From positions 1-64,000 of the forward strand of contig CACMZO010000002.1 in the NCBI GenBank assembly GCA_902618195.1: a stretch of 64,000 nt of DNA, given 5' to 3'. Below are positions 44,832-54,900 of the stretch, piece by piece. A program made the position numbers and the translations under genes. Within the stretch, counting starts at the first letter, position 1. Each line of letters opens with the position of its first letter. A model generated the notes under the pieces. That model saw nothing but the letters and a program-made list of their open reading frames with translations. It was not told the DNA's origin and did no database searches. This stretch comes from an uncultured SAR116 cluster alpha proteobacterium (GTDB lineage: Bacteria > Pseudomonadota > Alphaproteobacteria > Puniceispirillales > Marisalimonadaceae).

Positions 44832-45172
44832 ATGTTTTCAAAAAAATTTCTTCCTTTTTTATCCTCTATCTCCACTAACCAAGCATCAGTGTCAATTTTA
44901 ATTTCTTTTTCAATTAATTTTTGAAGCTTTGGATATTCTAATTCTATTTCTTTATGTAACTTGATGTATTCAATTACTGATTTATTTTTTTTTAGAGAAT
45001 AGGAATAATTTCTTCTTATAAGTTGACCTTTGCCGTTCAACAAATCAATTTTTATTAGAATAATCCCTGAATCTGGATCACCCTTTTTTAATACAAAAAC
45101 TGGAATTCCTTCCTGTTGTGCAATTTTAGATACAGATTTAATTATTATCTCTGTTTTTAAACTATCTTCCAT
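44828..45172 (-). CDS. DUF1491 family protein
   Basis: A 114-residue protein restricted largely to Alphaproteobacteria. The conserved order is seen: KTEIIIKSVSKIAQQEGIPVFVLKKGDPDSGIILIKI in the first half and IKIDTDAWLVEIEDKKGRNFF at the end. No catalytic motif, signal or membrane segment is evident. It lies 5 bp downstream of the DUF1674 gene on the same strand. Function is unknown. Confidence 0.85.
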   Translation of the reverse strand: MEDSLKTEIIIKSVSKIAQQEGIPVFVLKKGDPDSGIILIKIDLLNGKGQLIRRNYSYSLKKNKSVIEYIKLHKEIELEYPKLQKLIEKEIKIDTDAWLVEIEDKKGRNFFENI

Positions 45173-45177
45173 TTTAA

Positions 45178-45348
45178 TTAAAAATCACTACATCTTCCAT
45201 TCTTTTCCCAATCACCGTATCTAGTAGGTTCTTTACCTTTAGGCCCCCCAATTTCCTTATAAGAAGTAATTTTAATTTTTTCTGAGTTATTAATTTTTTT
45301 ATTTTTACTTGAAATTATTTTTTTTTCATTTTTTTTTTCATGTTTCAT
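45178..45348 (-). CDS. DUF1674/SdhAF4-like small protein (not in ORF track)
   Basis: A 56-codon ORF missed by the track. After a Lys/Asn-rich variable N-terminus it ends [26 protein letters not shown], the diagnostic tail of DUF1674, the bacterial counterpart of mitochondrial SDHAF4, which helps insert flavinylated SdhA into succinate dehydrogenase. The ATG at 45348 has an AAAGGG ribosome site upstream. An AAAACC-N5-GGTTTT inverted repeat (45350-45366) covers that site. The sdh operon is not in the window. Confidence 0.92.
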   Translation of the reverse strand: MKHEKKNEKKIISSKNKKINNSEKIKITSYKEIGGPKGKEPTRYGDWEKNGRCSDF

Positions 45349-45395
45349 AAAAACCCTTTCGGTTTTATTTTAAATAGAGCTATATAATTATATAT

Positions 45396-46757
45396 ATGAA
45401 TTCTGATGTAAAACACAAAAAAAATATAAGATTTGTTGCTTTAAAAATATGGGAATTGCTTTTTATTAAAAAAAATAAACTGAGTGATATTTTTAGAAAT
45501 GATAAATCTTTTAATAGCTTAAATTCCAAAGATAGATCATTTATCTACTTTTTAATCCATTTGGCATTGAGAAATCATAATCAAATAAAATTCTTTCTTA
45601 GAAAGTTTGTAAAAAAACAAGTTAGTAAAAATTTATACTTTTTAAATGGAATACTCTTATTAGGTACGGCAGAAATTATTTGGTCAAGAACACCACACTA
45701 TGCAGTTTTAAACTCGTACGTGGATTTATCGAAAATTCTTTGTGGGGTAAAATATTCAGGCTTCATTAATGCTGTTCTACAAAACATAGTTAGACAAAAA
45801 GACAAACTATCTTCAAGTAATTGGGATATAAAAAACAATTATCCAAAATGGATGTTAAATAGTTGGGAAAAACAATATGGAAAAATAAAAACTACAAAAA
45901 TGTTAAAAGTTTTAAATAAGGAACCATACTTAGACATAATTTGTTCTAAAAAAATGAATATTGAATTGAAAAATAATTTAATAAAATTTTTAGATGGGCA
46001 TGAAATTCATCCAAATGTAATTAGGAGTAATTATAAAGGAAAAATAAATGATATTTTATATTTCAATAGAGGGATTTGGTGGGTTCAAGATTTAAGCTCG
46101 TATTTACACATAGAATACCTATTAAAATTTTTAAAAAAAATAAATAAAAATGATGAGTTTTTAAAAATCTTTGATATTTGTGCCGCTCCTGGGGGTAAAA
46201 CATTTCAACTTTTAGATAATGGTTACGAAATAGTAAGTAATGATATAAATAAAAAAAGATTAAATATAATGTCAGACAACTTGAAACGTCTAAATTTTAA
46301 ATCAAAATTAATTTCGGAAGATGGAAGAACTTTCAAATTCCCAGAAAAACAAGATATAATAATAATTGATGCTCCTTGTTCATCAACAGGAACAATTAGA
46401 AAAAACCCTGATATTTTAATTCGAAATAATATTATTGACTTAACGAAGCTTCAAAGAATACAACAAGAATTACTAAAAAATGCAGCATCAAATATTAAAG
46501 TAGGTGGATACTTAATGTATATTGTTTGCTCTTTGGAAGAAGAAGAGGGGGAAGATATTGTAAATAAATTTTTGAAAACAAACACTAATTTTCAAATTTT
46601 AAATCTCAATCAATATATTCAAGACTTAAAAACAACTTTAAAATTAAATACTATAGGTTATTTAAGATTTCTTCCTATTGATTTTAAAGTACACCAAAAT
46701 GATCATCTAAATGGTACTAATGGTTTTTTTTCTGCAATAATTGAAAGAAAATTTTAG
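45396..46757 (+). CDS. rsmB: 16S rRNA (cytosine-967-C5)-methyltransferase RsmB
   Basis: Methylates C967 of 16S rRNA. The 453-residue protein has an N-terminal NusB-like helical domain (about residues 1-145, including SFNSLNSKDRSFIYFLIHLA). The RNA m5C methyltransferase domain follows, with the SAM motif FDICAAPGGKTFQLLDNG, motif IV IIIDAPCSSTGTIRKNPD and the catalytic Cys in YIVCSLEEEEGED. The stop is directly followed by the start of the heparinase-like gene. Confidence 0.94.
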   Translation: MNSDVKHKKNIRFVALKIWELLFIKKNKLSDIFRNDKSFNSLNSKDRSFIYFLIHLALRNHNQIKFFLRKFVKKQVSKNLYFLNGILLLGTAEIIWSRTPHYAVLNSYVDLSKILCGVKYSGFINAVLQNIVRQKDKLSSSNWDIKNNYPKWMLNSWEKQYGKIKTTKMLKVLNKEPYLDIICSKKMNIELKNNLIKFLDGHEIHPNVIRSNYKGKINDILYFNRGIWWVQDLSSYLHIEYLLKFLKKINKNDEFLKIFDICAAPGGKTFQLLDNGYEIVSNDINKKRLNIMSDNLKRLNFKSKLISEDGRTFKFPEKQDIIIIDAPCSSTGTIRKNPDILIRNNIIDLTKLQRIQQELLKNAASNIKVGGYLMYIVCSLEEEEGEDIVNKFLKTNTNFQILNLNQYIQDLKTTLKLNTIGYLRFLPIDFKVHQNDHLNGTNGFFSAIIERKF

Positions 46758-48317
46758 ATGATAAATTTAATCTCAAATAAGATAAAAAATTATCTATTTA
46801 AAAAAAAATTAAAATTTATAGATGCAGACGACCCACATATTATTTTCTCTGATATTTGGAGTGGCAATTCTCAAAATGGAGAATTAATTACAAACGCAAA
46901 ATACCCTATCAATGAGATACAGAAAATAGATAACTTTGACTTTTTAAGAGATCTTAAATCATGTGGAATTTTGAAAACCCGGTCGATAGCTAGAAAAATT
47001 GTCAATCATTGGATTGATAATAATAAAAATTTATTTTCTAAATCCTTTAAGCCCAATTTAATAGCCGAAAGAATTACAATTATGTGTATGACTTATTCAT
47101 GGTACGCAAAAAGTGGTGACATAAAATTTCAAAAAAAAAATTTAAATTCAATTTATATTCAATTTGAATTGTTAGATTATTTATTAAAAAAAAATACAAA
47201 TTTATATAATTTCAAAACAATAAAAGGCCTTATAATAGGAAATATATTTTTATTTAATGATTTAAATAAAATAAATTTTTTCTTGAATCGGCTGAAAACT
47301 TTATCTGAAAATTTTATTTTAAAGGATGGAGGACATTTATCTAGATGCCCTATGGTCCAATTGGATGTTTTAAGAGATTTATTAGAAATTAGATCGGCAA
47401 TTGCAACGAATAGAAAATTAAACTCGCCTATTATTCAAACCTTAGTGAAGGTTATGGGAGATTATTTTAAAATTTTTTGTGTAACTAAGGATTCATTTTG
47501 TAGCTTTAACTCAGGTTCATTAATAAAAAAAGAAAAAATTTCTGAAACTTTAAAACGATTAAGTGGAACCAAACATAGTTTTTCATTTGCTAGACACTCA
47601 GGTTATATTTCCATTTCTTCAAATAATTTAAATATGATCCTTGATACTGGAAACAAAGACCTTTTTTTTAATAATAAAATTTTAAATAACAAGGCTAGTC
47701 TATGTGCTTTTGAACTTTTTTATCAAAAAGCTAAAATTATAACAAATGTTGGTAGCTTTTATTTTAAATCAAACAATAATAATGATTTGAGAGCTATATC
47801 TTCAACAGCTGCACATAGCTCTCTATCAATTGATGATAGAAATAACCTTGATTTATCAGGTCTAAGAAAAATCAATCACCTTGAAGTAAAAAAGAATGAA
47901 GATGAAAATGGATATTTAGTTCAAGTATCACACGACGCTTATAAATCTCTTTTTGGAATTGGTCATAAAAGAAGACTTTTTATTTCAAAAAAATCTTCAG
48001 ATTTAATTGGAGAGGACGAAATATTTTCTATAGGTAATTATGGAGTCAAATCAAAATTTGCTACAATAAGATTTCATTTACATCATGAAATTAATCCTAT
48101 TAAATTACAAAATCAAAATTTATTGCTTCAAAATTCAAAAAATAAAATTATTGGTAAATTTTTTTCATCCTCAGATAATATTGAAATAGAGAAAACTATA
48201 ATATATCAGAATTCTGAAAGATATGTTAGTAAGCAAATATTGATTTTAGTTGAACTAAACAAAATTAGAGAATTAAATAAGCTAATAACAAAATGGTCTT
48301 TAAAATTCGAGAAATAA
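46758..48317 (+). CDS. Heparinase II/III-like protein
   Basis: A 519-residue protein in the alphaproteobacterial heparinase II/III-like family. The N-terminal helical domain includes NAERITIMCMTYSWYAKSGD-like sequence (here IAERITIMCMTYSW) and LKDGGHLSRCPMVQLDVLRDLLEIR. The C-terminal beta-rich domain contains ARHSGYISISSNNLNMILDTG and AAHSSLSIDDRNNLDL. There is no clear signal peptide, which fits an envelope or cytoplasmic role more than secreted heparin breakdown. Its place between rsmB and purH is conserved in Alphaproteobacteria; the true substrate is unknown. Confidence 0.85.
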   Translation: MINLISNKIKNYLFKKKLKFIDADDPHIIFSDIWSGNSQNGELITNAKYPINEIQKIDNFDFLRDLKSCGILKTRSIARKIVNHWIDNNKNLFSKSFKPNLIAERITIMCMTYSWYAKSGDIKFQKKNLNSIYIQFELLDYLLKKNTNLYNFKTIKGLIIGNIFLFNDLNKINFFLNRLKTLSENFILKDGGHLSRCPMVQLDVLRDLLEIRSAIATNRKLNSPIIQTLVKVMGDYFKIFCVTKDSFCSFNSGSLIKKEKISETLKRLSGTKHSFSFARHSGYISISSNNLNMILDTGNKDLFFNNKILNNKASLCAFELFYQKAKIITNVGSFYFKSNNNNDLRAISSTAAHSSLSIDDRNNLDLSGLRKINHLEVKKNEDENGYLVQVSHDAYKSLFGIGHKRRLFISKKSSDLIGEDEIFSIGNYGVKSKFATIRFHLHHEINPIKLQNQNLLLQNSKNKIIGKFFSSSDNIEIEKTIIYQNSERYVSKQILILVELNKIRELNKLITKWSLKFEK

Positions 48318-48318
48318 A

Positions 48319-49902
48319 ATGACAAAATTAAAAATAAAAAATGCACTAATTTCTTTAACGGACAAAAACAAAATTGAAATTGTTGCCAAAAAATTAAAAG
48401 GACTTGATATAAATATAATATCTACTGGAGGTACTGCAAAATATTTAAAATCTCATTCAATAGATGTAATTGACATTACTGAGATAACAAATTTTCCTGA
48501 AATTTTAGATGGTAGAGTAAAATCGCTTCATCCTAAAATATTTGGTGGAATACTTTATAGAAGAAATAATGAAAATGATCTCAAAACAATAGATTCACTT
48601 AAAATTGAAAGTATTGATTTAGTTATAGTTAATTTATATAAATTTGATGAGACTAGAAAAGAATTAAGTTCTCATGACAAAATAATTGAGAACATTGATA
48701 TCGGAGGTCCTTCATTAATTCGATCAGCTGCTAAAAACTTTGCTTTTACAACGGTTATAGTTGATATAAATGATTACGATTTATTAATTGAAAAATTAAG
48801 TTCAAATGAGGGGATAGATTTAGAATATAGAGAGTCTTTAGCCGCAAAAGCTTTTAACATTACTGCAGAATATGACAGATCAATATCAAATTGGTTTAAT
48901 AGTAGTAATGATCAACCTACATTACCAGAGACAATAAATCTAAATTTGACCAAAAAAATTGGAATGAGGTATGGAGAAAACCCACATCAAAAAGCAGGAT
49001 TATTCACTAATATCAATCAACAAAGTAAATCGGGAATAGCTCATTTTAATCAAATTCAAGGTAAAGAACTGTCATATAATAATTTTAATGATGCTGATGC
49101 AGCTTTTGAATTAGTAAACGAATTCAATGAACCAGCTGTAGCCATAATTAAACATGCCAACCCATGCGGGGTTTCACAAAATCAGAATATTACAAAAGCC
49201 TGGGAAAACGCATTTAATACAGATAAAACAAGTGCATTTGGTGGAATAGTTGCTTTAAATAGAACTCTTACTGAGGAAGTGGCTAAACAAATGTCTAATA
49301 TTTTTTTAGAAGTCATAATTGCTCCAGACATAACTGAAACTGCAAAAGAGATTTTATTTAAAAAGAAAAACTTAAGAGTATTGCTTTGCAAAAAAAATAA
49401 AAATGAAATTGAAAATGATCTCTTAATTAAAACAATATCAGGAGGATTCTTGATTCAAGATAAAGATATTGGGTCTCTCGAAAAAATTAATTTTAAAATT
49501 GTTACAGACAAAAAGCCAACTGATGATGAAATTAAAGATCTTAAGTTTGCTTGGATTGTTTCAAAACATACTAAATCAAATGCTATAATTTTTGCAAAGA
49601 ATGCTCAAACTTTAGGAATTGGAGCTGGACAAATGAGTAGAATAGACTCTGTTATGATAGCAAAAGATAAATTTATTAGATGTCAGGTAAATTCTGAAAA
49701 AAAAGATGTTTCTTTAAAAGGAAGTGTTCTTTCAAGTGACGCGTTTTTTCCATTTTCTGATACTGTTATTTCTGCTGCAGAAGCTGGAGTTTCTGCCATA
49801 ATTCAGCCTGGGGGTTCCATTCGTGATAATGAAGTAATAGCCGAGGCTAACAAAAGAAATATCTCTATGATTTTTACATCAATGAGACATTTTAGACACT
49901 AG
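48319..49902 (+). CDS. purH: Bifunctional AICAR transformylase/IMP cyclohydrolase
   Basis: Carries out the last two steps of purine synthesis to IMP. The 527-residue protein shows the N-terminal cyclohydrolase domain (ISTGGTAKYLKS, DGRVKSLHPKIFGGIL) and the transformylase domain (IKHANPCGVSQ, KTSAFGGIVALNR, GAGQMSRIDS). The C-terminal GGSIRDNEVIAEANKRNISM is also present. Length and motif order are normal. It is convergent with mutY; the coding ends overlap by 4 bp. Confidence 0.97.
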   Translation: MTKLKIKNALISLTDKNKIEIVAKKLKGLDINIISTGGTAKYLKSHSIDVIDITEITNFPEILDGRVKSLHPKIFGGILYRRNNENDLKTIDSLKIESIDLVIVNLYKFDETRKELSSHDKIIENIDIGGPSLIRSAAKNFAFTTVIVDINDYDLLIEKLSSNEGIDLEYRESLAAKAFNITAEYDRSISNWFNSSNDQPTLPETINLNLTKKIGMRYGENPHQKAGLFTNINQQSKSGIAHFNQIQGKELSYNNFNDADAAFELVNEFNEPAVAIIKHANPCGVSQNQNITKAWENAFNTDKTSAFGGIVALNRTLTEEVAKQMSNIFLEVIIAPDITETAKEILFKKKNLRVLLCKKNKNEIENDLLIKTISGGFLIQDKDIGSLEKINFKIVTDKKPTDDEIKDLKFAWIVSKHTKSNAIIFAKNAQTLGIGAGQMSRIDSVMIAKDKFIRCQVNSEKKDVSLKGSVLSSDAFFPFSDTVISAAEAGVSAIIQPGGSIRDNEVIAEANKRNISMIFTSMRHFRH

Positions 49903-50948
49903 ATATTTTTTAAAACTAATTTAATTATTTTATGATATAGAGTCGGTATACTAAACATATCTAAATTTTCAGGTTTAATGAATATAAAATTATCTTTTAA
50001 CTTAATTTGATTATCATCTACTTGTAATAATATTACTTTACTATCAAGGTCAAAATGAGTGAAACTATGTTTTATGACACCGCAATCAAATCTTTCTTTT
50101 ATTGAAAATATATTAAAATCTACATTATGATTGTCTTTAAGCCATCCATCAGAAGGTAAAACAAGCATGTTTTCAAACAAACCTAGATTAATGTTTTTTA
50201 AAAATAAAATTTCCTTTTTAGAATTTATTAAACAATAAAAATTTCCTGTACGTTTAATTTTTTTTTCTTTAATTATTTTAAAGGGATAATTGATTGCTAA
50301 ATTTTTAAATGCAACTCTACAATTTTCTGACAAAGGACACCTTTCACAATTTATAACTTTGGGCTTGCAAATAGTTGCACCAATATCCATTAAACCCTGT
50401 GTAAATAGAGAATTCTCTTTACCAGGTATATGTAAAAACAGAATTTCTCTGACTTTTTTCTTTAGATCATTCCCTCTTAAATCTAATTCAAATAATCTAG
50501 ATATTACTCTTTCAATATTACCATCAATTACAACTACTTTTTTATCATATGCAATTGCACAAATTGCAGCTGCAGTATAATCTCCTATGCCTGGTAATTT
50601 AATTAAATCTTCATAATTATTTGGAATTACACCATTTAATTCATTAGTGATAATTTTAGAACTTTTATATAAATTATTTGCTCTCCTGTAATAGCCTAAT
50701 CCAGACCAAATTGCTAAAACATCATCTAATTTAGCTTTTGCCAAAATCTCAATAGTTGGATATTTTTTCAAGAAATTTGTAAAATAAGGTACAACAGTTT
50801 TTACTGTTGTCTGTTGTAACATAAACTCTGAGATAAAGACTATATATGGGTCTATTTTTTGATTAAAATTTTTAGGCCTCCATGGTAGTTTTCTTAAATT
50901 TTTTTTATACCAATTTATTACTATTTCTGATAGTTTTAATGATTGCAT
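49899..50948 (-). CDS. mutY: A/G-specific adenine glycosylase MutY
   Basis: Removes adenine mispaired with 8-oxoguanine. The 349-residue protein has the catalytic Glu in ISEFMLQQTTVKTVVPYF, the helix-hairpin-helix LPGIGDYTAAAICAIAYDKK followed by the catalytic Asp in VVIDGNIERV, and the FeS ligands in CKPKVINCERCPLSENC. A NUDIX-like C-terminal domain (FYCLINSKKEILFLKNINLG) recognises oxoG. It is divergent from the DUF721 gene. Confidence 0.95.
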   Translation of the reverse strand: MQSLKLSEIVINWYKKNLRKLPWRPKNFNQKIDPYIVFISEFMLQQTTVKTVVPYFTNFLKKYPTIEILAKAKLDDVLAIWSGLGYYRRANNLYKSSKIITNELNGVIPNNYEDLIKLPGIGDYTAAAICAIAYDKKVVVIDGNIERVISRLFELDLRGNDLKKKVREILFLHIPGKENSLFTQGLMDIGATICKPKVINCERCPLSENCRVAFKNLAINYPFKIIKEKKIKRTGNFYCLINSKKEILFLKNINLGLFENMLVLPSDGWLKDNHNVDFNIFSIKERFDCGVIKHSFTHFDLDSKVILLQVDDNQIKLKDNFIFIKPENLDMFSIPTLYHKIIKLVLKNI

Positions 50949-50984
50949 ACTTTATTTTTAATACATAAAAGTTTTAAATCAATT

Positions 50985-51290
50985 ATGAAAAAATTAGATA
51001 CTCTAACATATTCATTGGCTGAGAATTGTCTAAGTAAAAATAACTTATTTGAGGCTAAATTAATTTTAAATTGGGATAAAATTTTCTCTAAATATTCTCA
51101 TGTTGTGAAACCTATTAAAGTCCAATTTACGAAAAAGAATAATAAAAATGGTACTTTAGTTTTAGAAGTTAAAAGAGGGTTCGAACTAGAAATTCAAATG
51201 GAACAAATCAAAATTTTAAGTTTAGCAAATAATTTTTTTGGATTTAAAGTTATTGATAAAATAAAGATTATTAAAAATGGCTATAATTAA
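50985..51290 (+). CDS. DUF721/DciA-like protein
   Basis: A small basic protein of 101 residues (MKKLDTLTYSLAENCLSKNN onwards). The DUF721 layout is seen: a helix, then LNWDKIFSKYSHVVKPIKVQF, a beta-rich GTLVLEVKRGFELEIQMEQ and a final NNFFGFKVIDKIKII. Related DciA proteins load the replicative helicase, but this alphaproteobacterial group is not well studied. The tracked start (TTG at 50943) overlaps mutY; the ATG at 50985 is preferred. The mutY/DUF721/dsbA/smc order is common in Alphaproteobacteria. Confidence 0.8.
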   Translation: MKKLDTLTYSLAENCLSKNNLFEAKLILNWDKIFSKYSHVVKPIKVQFTKKNNKNGTLVLEVKRGFELEIQMEQIKILSLANNFFGFKVIDKIKIIKNGYN

Positions 51291-51333
51291 GTTAAAGATA
51301 TACATACAAAAAGGTTTCATATATACATAAATT

Positions 51334-51942
51334 ATGAATTTTAAAATATTAAATACATTTTTTTTAGTCTTGGCAAAGTTATTAATTGGACTTAATTTGT
51401 CATTTGCTAATGATATTAAATTACCTTCAATTGTTGTTGGAGAAAAAAATGCACCTATAGTCATCAAAGAGTATTTCTCGCTTACATGTATTCATTGTGC
51501 AAGCTTTCATAAAAATACATACCCAAAGGTTAAAAAAGAACTTATTGATACAGGAAAAGTTAAATTTGAATTTATTGATTACCCACTTGATAGACTTGCT
51601 ATGTTCGCAGCTTCTATAACTAGATCAATTCCAAGTGAAAGTTATGTCGAAACAACAAGTTTGTTATTATCAAATCAAAAAAAATGGGCATATTCAAAGG
51701 ATCCTGTTACAGAACTTTTAAAATTGTCAAAGCTATTTGGCATATCAGAAAAAAAATTTAATGAAATATTAAATAATAAAGATTTAATGGAAAAAATTTT
51801 AAATAAGATGGAGAAGGAAAACTCTCGATTTAACATATCCTCAACTCCAACATTTGTGATAAATGATAAACATGTTATCGCCGGGTCCTTAAAATATAAC
51901 GAGTTTGTAAAAAAACTAAAAGATTTTGAGTTGTTAAATTAA
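51334..51942 (+). CDS. DsbA-family thiol:disulfide oxidoreductase
   Basis: Periplasmic thioredoxin-fold protein of 202 residues. The signal peptide is visible as FFLVLAKLLIGLNLSFA before NDIKLPS. The redox motif is CIHC in YFSLTCIHCASFHKNTYP near residue 51, and the cis-Pro loop is ISSTPTFVINDK. It may oxidise exported proteins or act as a reductant partner; DsbB is not in the window. It lies just upstream of smc, a conserved order in Alphaproteobacteria. Confidence 0.92.
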   Translation: MNFKILNTFFLVLAKLLIGLNLSFANDIKLPSIVVGEKNAPIVIKEYFSLTCIHCASFHKNTYPKVKKELIDTGKVKFEFIDYPLDRLAMFAASITRSIPSESYVETTSLLLSNQKKWAYSKDPVTELLKLSKLFGISEKKFNEILNNKDLMEKILNKMEKENSRFNISSTPTFVINDKHVIAGSLKYNEFVKKLKDFELLN

Positions 51943-51954
51943 AAGGTAAATTTC

Positions 51955-54900
51955 TTGAAAATTATATCTATTAAAATGATTGGCTTTAAATCCTTTCTAG
52001 ATCCCACTGAGGTTAATTTAACTTCTGGATTAACTGGAGTAGTCGGACCAAACGGCTGTGGCAAATCTAATATAGTTGAAGCTATTAAATGGGTGATGGG
52101 AGAAAATTCTCCAAAACAAATGAGAAGTCCAGAAATGAATAGTATTATTTTTTCAGGAACTAATGACCGTCCATCAAGAAATTTTGCTGAAGTAATAATA
52201 AAAATAGACAATTCAGAAAAAAAATTACCTTACCCATACACAAATATCAATGAAATAGAAATTTCTAGAAAATTAGAAAGAGACAAAGGTTCAACATATA
52301 AAATTAATGGGAAAAATGCTAGAGCAAGAGATGTACAATTAATTTTTGCTGATAGTGGCACTGGTTCAAAATCATCAGGAATAGTAGGGCAAGGAAAAAT
52401 CACAGAGATAATTGAATCAAAGCCAGAAGTAAGAAGAAATATTTTAGAAGAAGCAGCTAATATTACTGGTCTTCATAACAGAAAACATGAATCTCAATTA
52501 AAATTAAATTCTGCAGCCAATAACTTAGATCGTCTTTCAGATATTGAATTGACAATTCAAGGCCAAATAAATGATTTATCTAAACAAGCTAGACAAGCTG
52601 CTAGGTATAGATCTGTTGGTGAAAGATTAAGAAAAGCTGAAACTTCTTTATTTATTACCAAATTTATGGAGCTAGATTATTCACAAGGCAAAATTAAAAA
52701 CAAAATTACTGAAAATTCAAAAGTTATTGAAGATTATCAAAGAAGAATTAGTAATCTAGAAACTAAAAAATTAAATTTTTTTAATGAACTACCATCTTTA
52801 AAAAAAATTGATAACTCAAAAACTGAAATTGTTCAAAATTTAAAAATAGGAAAGATTAAATTAGAACAAGAAATTAATTCTCATAATCAAAGAAAAATAT
52901 CCCTTGAAAACCAAATAACGCAGATTGATGAAGAATATAATAGAGAAGATATATTTATTACTGATGCAAAAAACAAAATAAAATATCTTTCAAATGAAAT
53001 CCAATCTTTAAATGAAAAGGGCTTTAATTTTTCTAAGAATATTGAAGAGGCACAAAAAAATACGTCACAAATTAGAAAAAAATTAGAAGATTCAACAATA
53101 AAATTAACAGATATAAATTCTAAAATTATTTCACTTTCATCAAATAAAAAGGAAATAAAGGAACAACTCGAAATCGCAATTCAAAATAAGAGAAAAAATA
53201 GTGAAAAACTCTTATCTCTTGAAACACAGGATGAATCTCTGAGATTAAAAGAATTTAAGGGAAAGATTAAAGCAATTCAAAATGAATACAAACAAGTTAT
53301 TATGACCAACAGAGTAACTGAAAAAAACCTTAAAAATTTAGAAAATAATTTTAATTCTCTTAAAGGAGAAAAAATCACTTTAGAATCCGATGTCAGTAAT
53401 TTTAAAACTGAGATTGAAACGATTAAGAATTTTATAACATTAGATGACAAAAATAGTTTAGAGAGTTCAATTGAAAAAATTAATAATCTTGAAGGTCCGA
53501 TCGCATATGTTTTAGGAGAATCACTCTCAGCATCTATAGTAAGTGACAAAGATCAAAATAATAAAAATTTTTGGTTGAGAAATTTTGAAAATAACGAAAA
53601 TATTAAACTGCCAAATTCTTGTAAACCCTTAACTGAAGATATTAATGATCATAAAATATTAAAAAACTCACTAAAAGGTGTCGGTTTAGTAAAAAATTCT
53701 GAAAAAGCTTTTGAAATTCAAAAAGAATTAACTTATGGGCAAGTCTTAACAACCCCAAAAGGTGGTCTTTGGAGGTGGGATGGATATGTTGAACTTCCTA
53801 ATGGCAGGAATAGCTTCGCTAATAGATTAGTTCAAAAAAAAAGATATAAAAGTTTATTAGAAAATTTAAATAAAAGTGAAATAAAACTTAATGAAATAAA
53901 TAATAAAATTATAAAAATTGAAGAAGATTTTGAGAATACAAAGTTTAAAAAATTAGATGAAATCAGTAAAATAGATCATCTGGAAAAAGAGATCAACAAA
54001 ACAAAGTTTGAAATCACAATTTCTGAAAACAAAATCAATCAATCTAAAGATTTCATCAAAGAATTTAAAAGTTCTTCTGCAGAAAATGATAAACGAATTA
54101 ATGAATTAGAAATTCAATTAGATAAATTTGATAATCTTAGTGAATTACAAACACATGAACTAAAAGTCAGAAGCGAAAATGATAATCTTAAATCAGATTT
54201 TGAAGTTGCATTATCAAATGAAAAAAAAATAAATTCTGATGAAGAATATAGAAATAAAAACCTTGACCAATTATTGATTGAGCAAAAAGAATGGGAATTA
54301 CGAAAAAAACAATCTTTAGAGAGATGTAAAAGTTTATCTCAAAAAAAAGAAAATCTATCTAGAGAAATAAATGATTTAGTACAACTACCTGATCAAATGT
54401 TAGAAAATATAAAAAAATTTGATGAACAACTTATTAAAGCAATTAAAGATCAAAAAAATAGTGAAGATGACGTCGTTAGAAAAGAAACAGAAATTAGAGA
54501 TATAGAAAAAGAACAAAAAGATGAAAGTCTTAATCTTGAAATTTATAAGACTGAAAATATCAAAATGGAAAGTGAACTTAATATAATTAAATCTAAAGTT
54601 GATAGTCTTAACGATAAAGTTGCTGATAAATTATCCACTAGTCTCAAGGACTTACTCGACGCTAATGAAGACAAAATAAAATTAAGAAGTGTTGATCAAA
54701 ACGAAATTCAATCATTAGAAGCAAGTGTTGAGAGACTTGTTCGTGAAAGAGAAAATTTAGGTGCAGTAAATTTAAGAGCAGAAATTGAAATTAATGAACT
54801 GAAATCTAAACTTTTAGAAATGCAAAATGAAAAAGAAGACTTATCTCTTGCAATTAAAAAATTAGAAGATGGAATAACAGAACTTAATAAAGAAGGTAGA

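Noticed and set aside
46758-48317. Secreted polysaccharide lyase system
   Set aside because: Single gene with no clear signal peptide, no SusCD/TonB or sulfatase neighbours, and a conserved housekeeping context.
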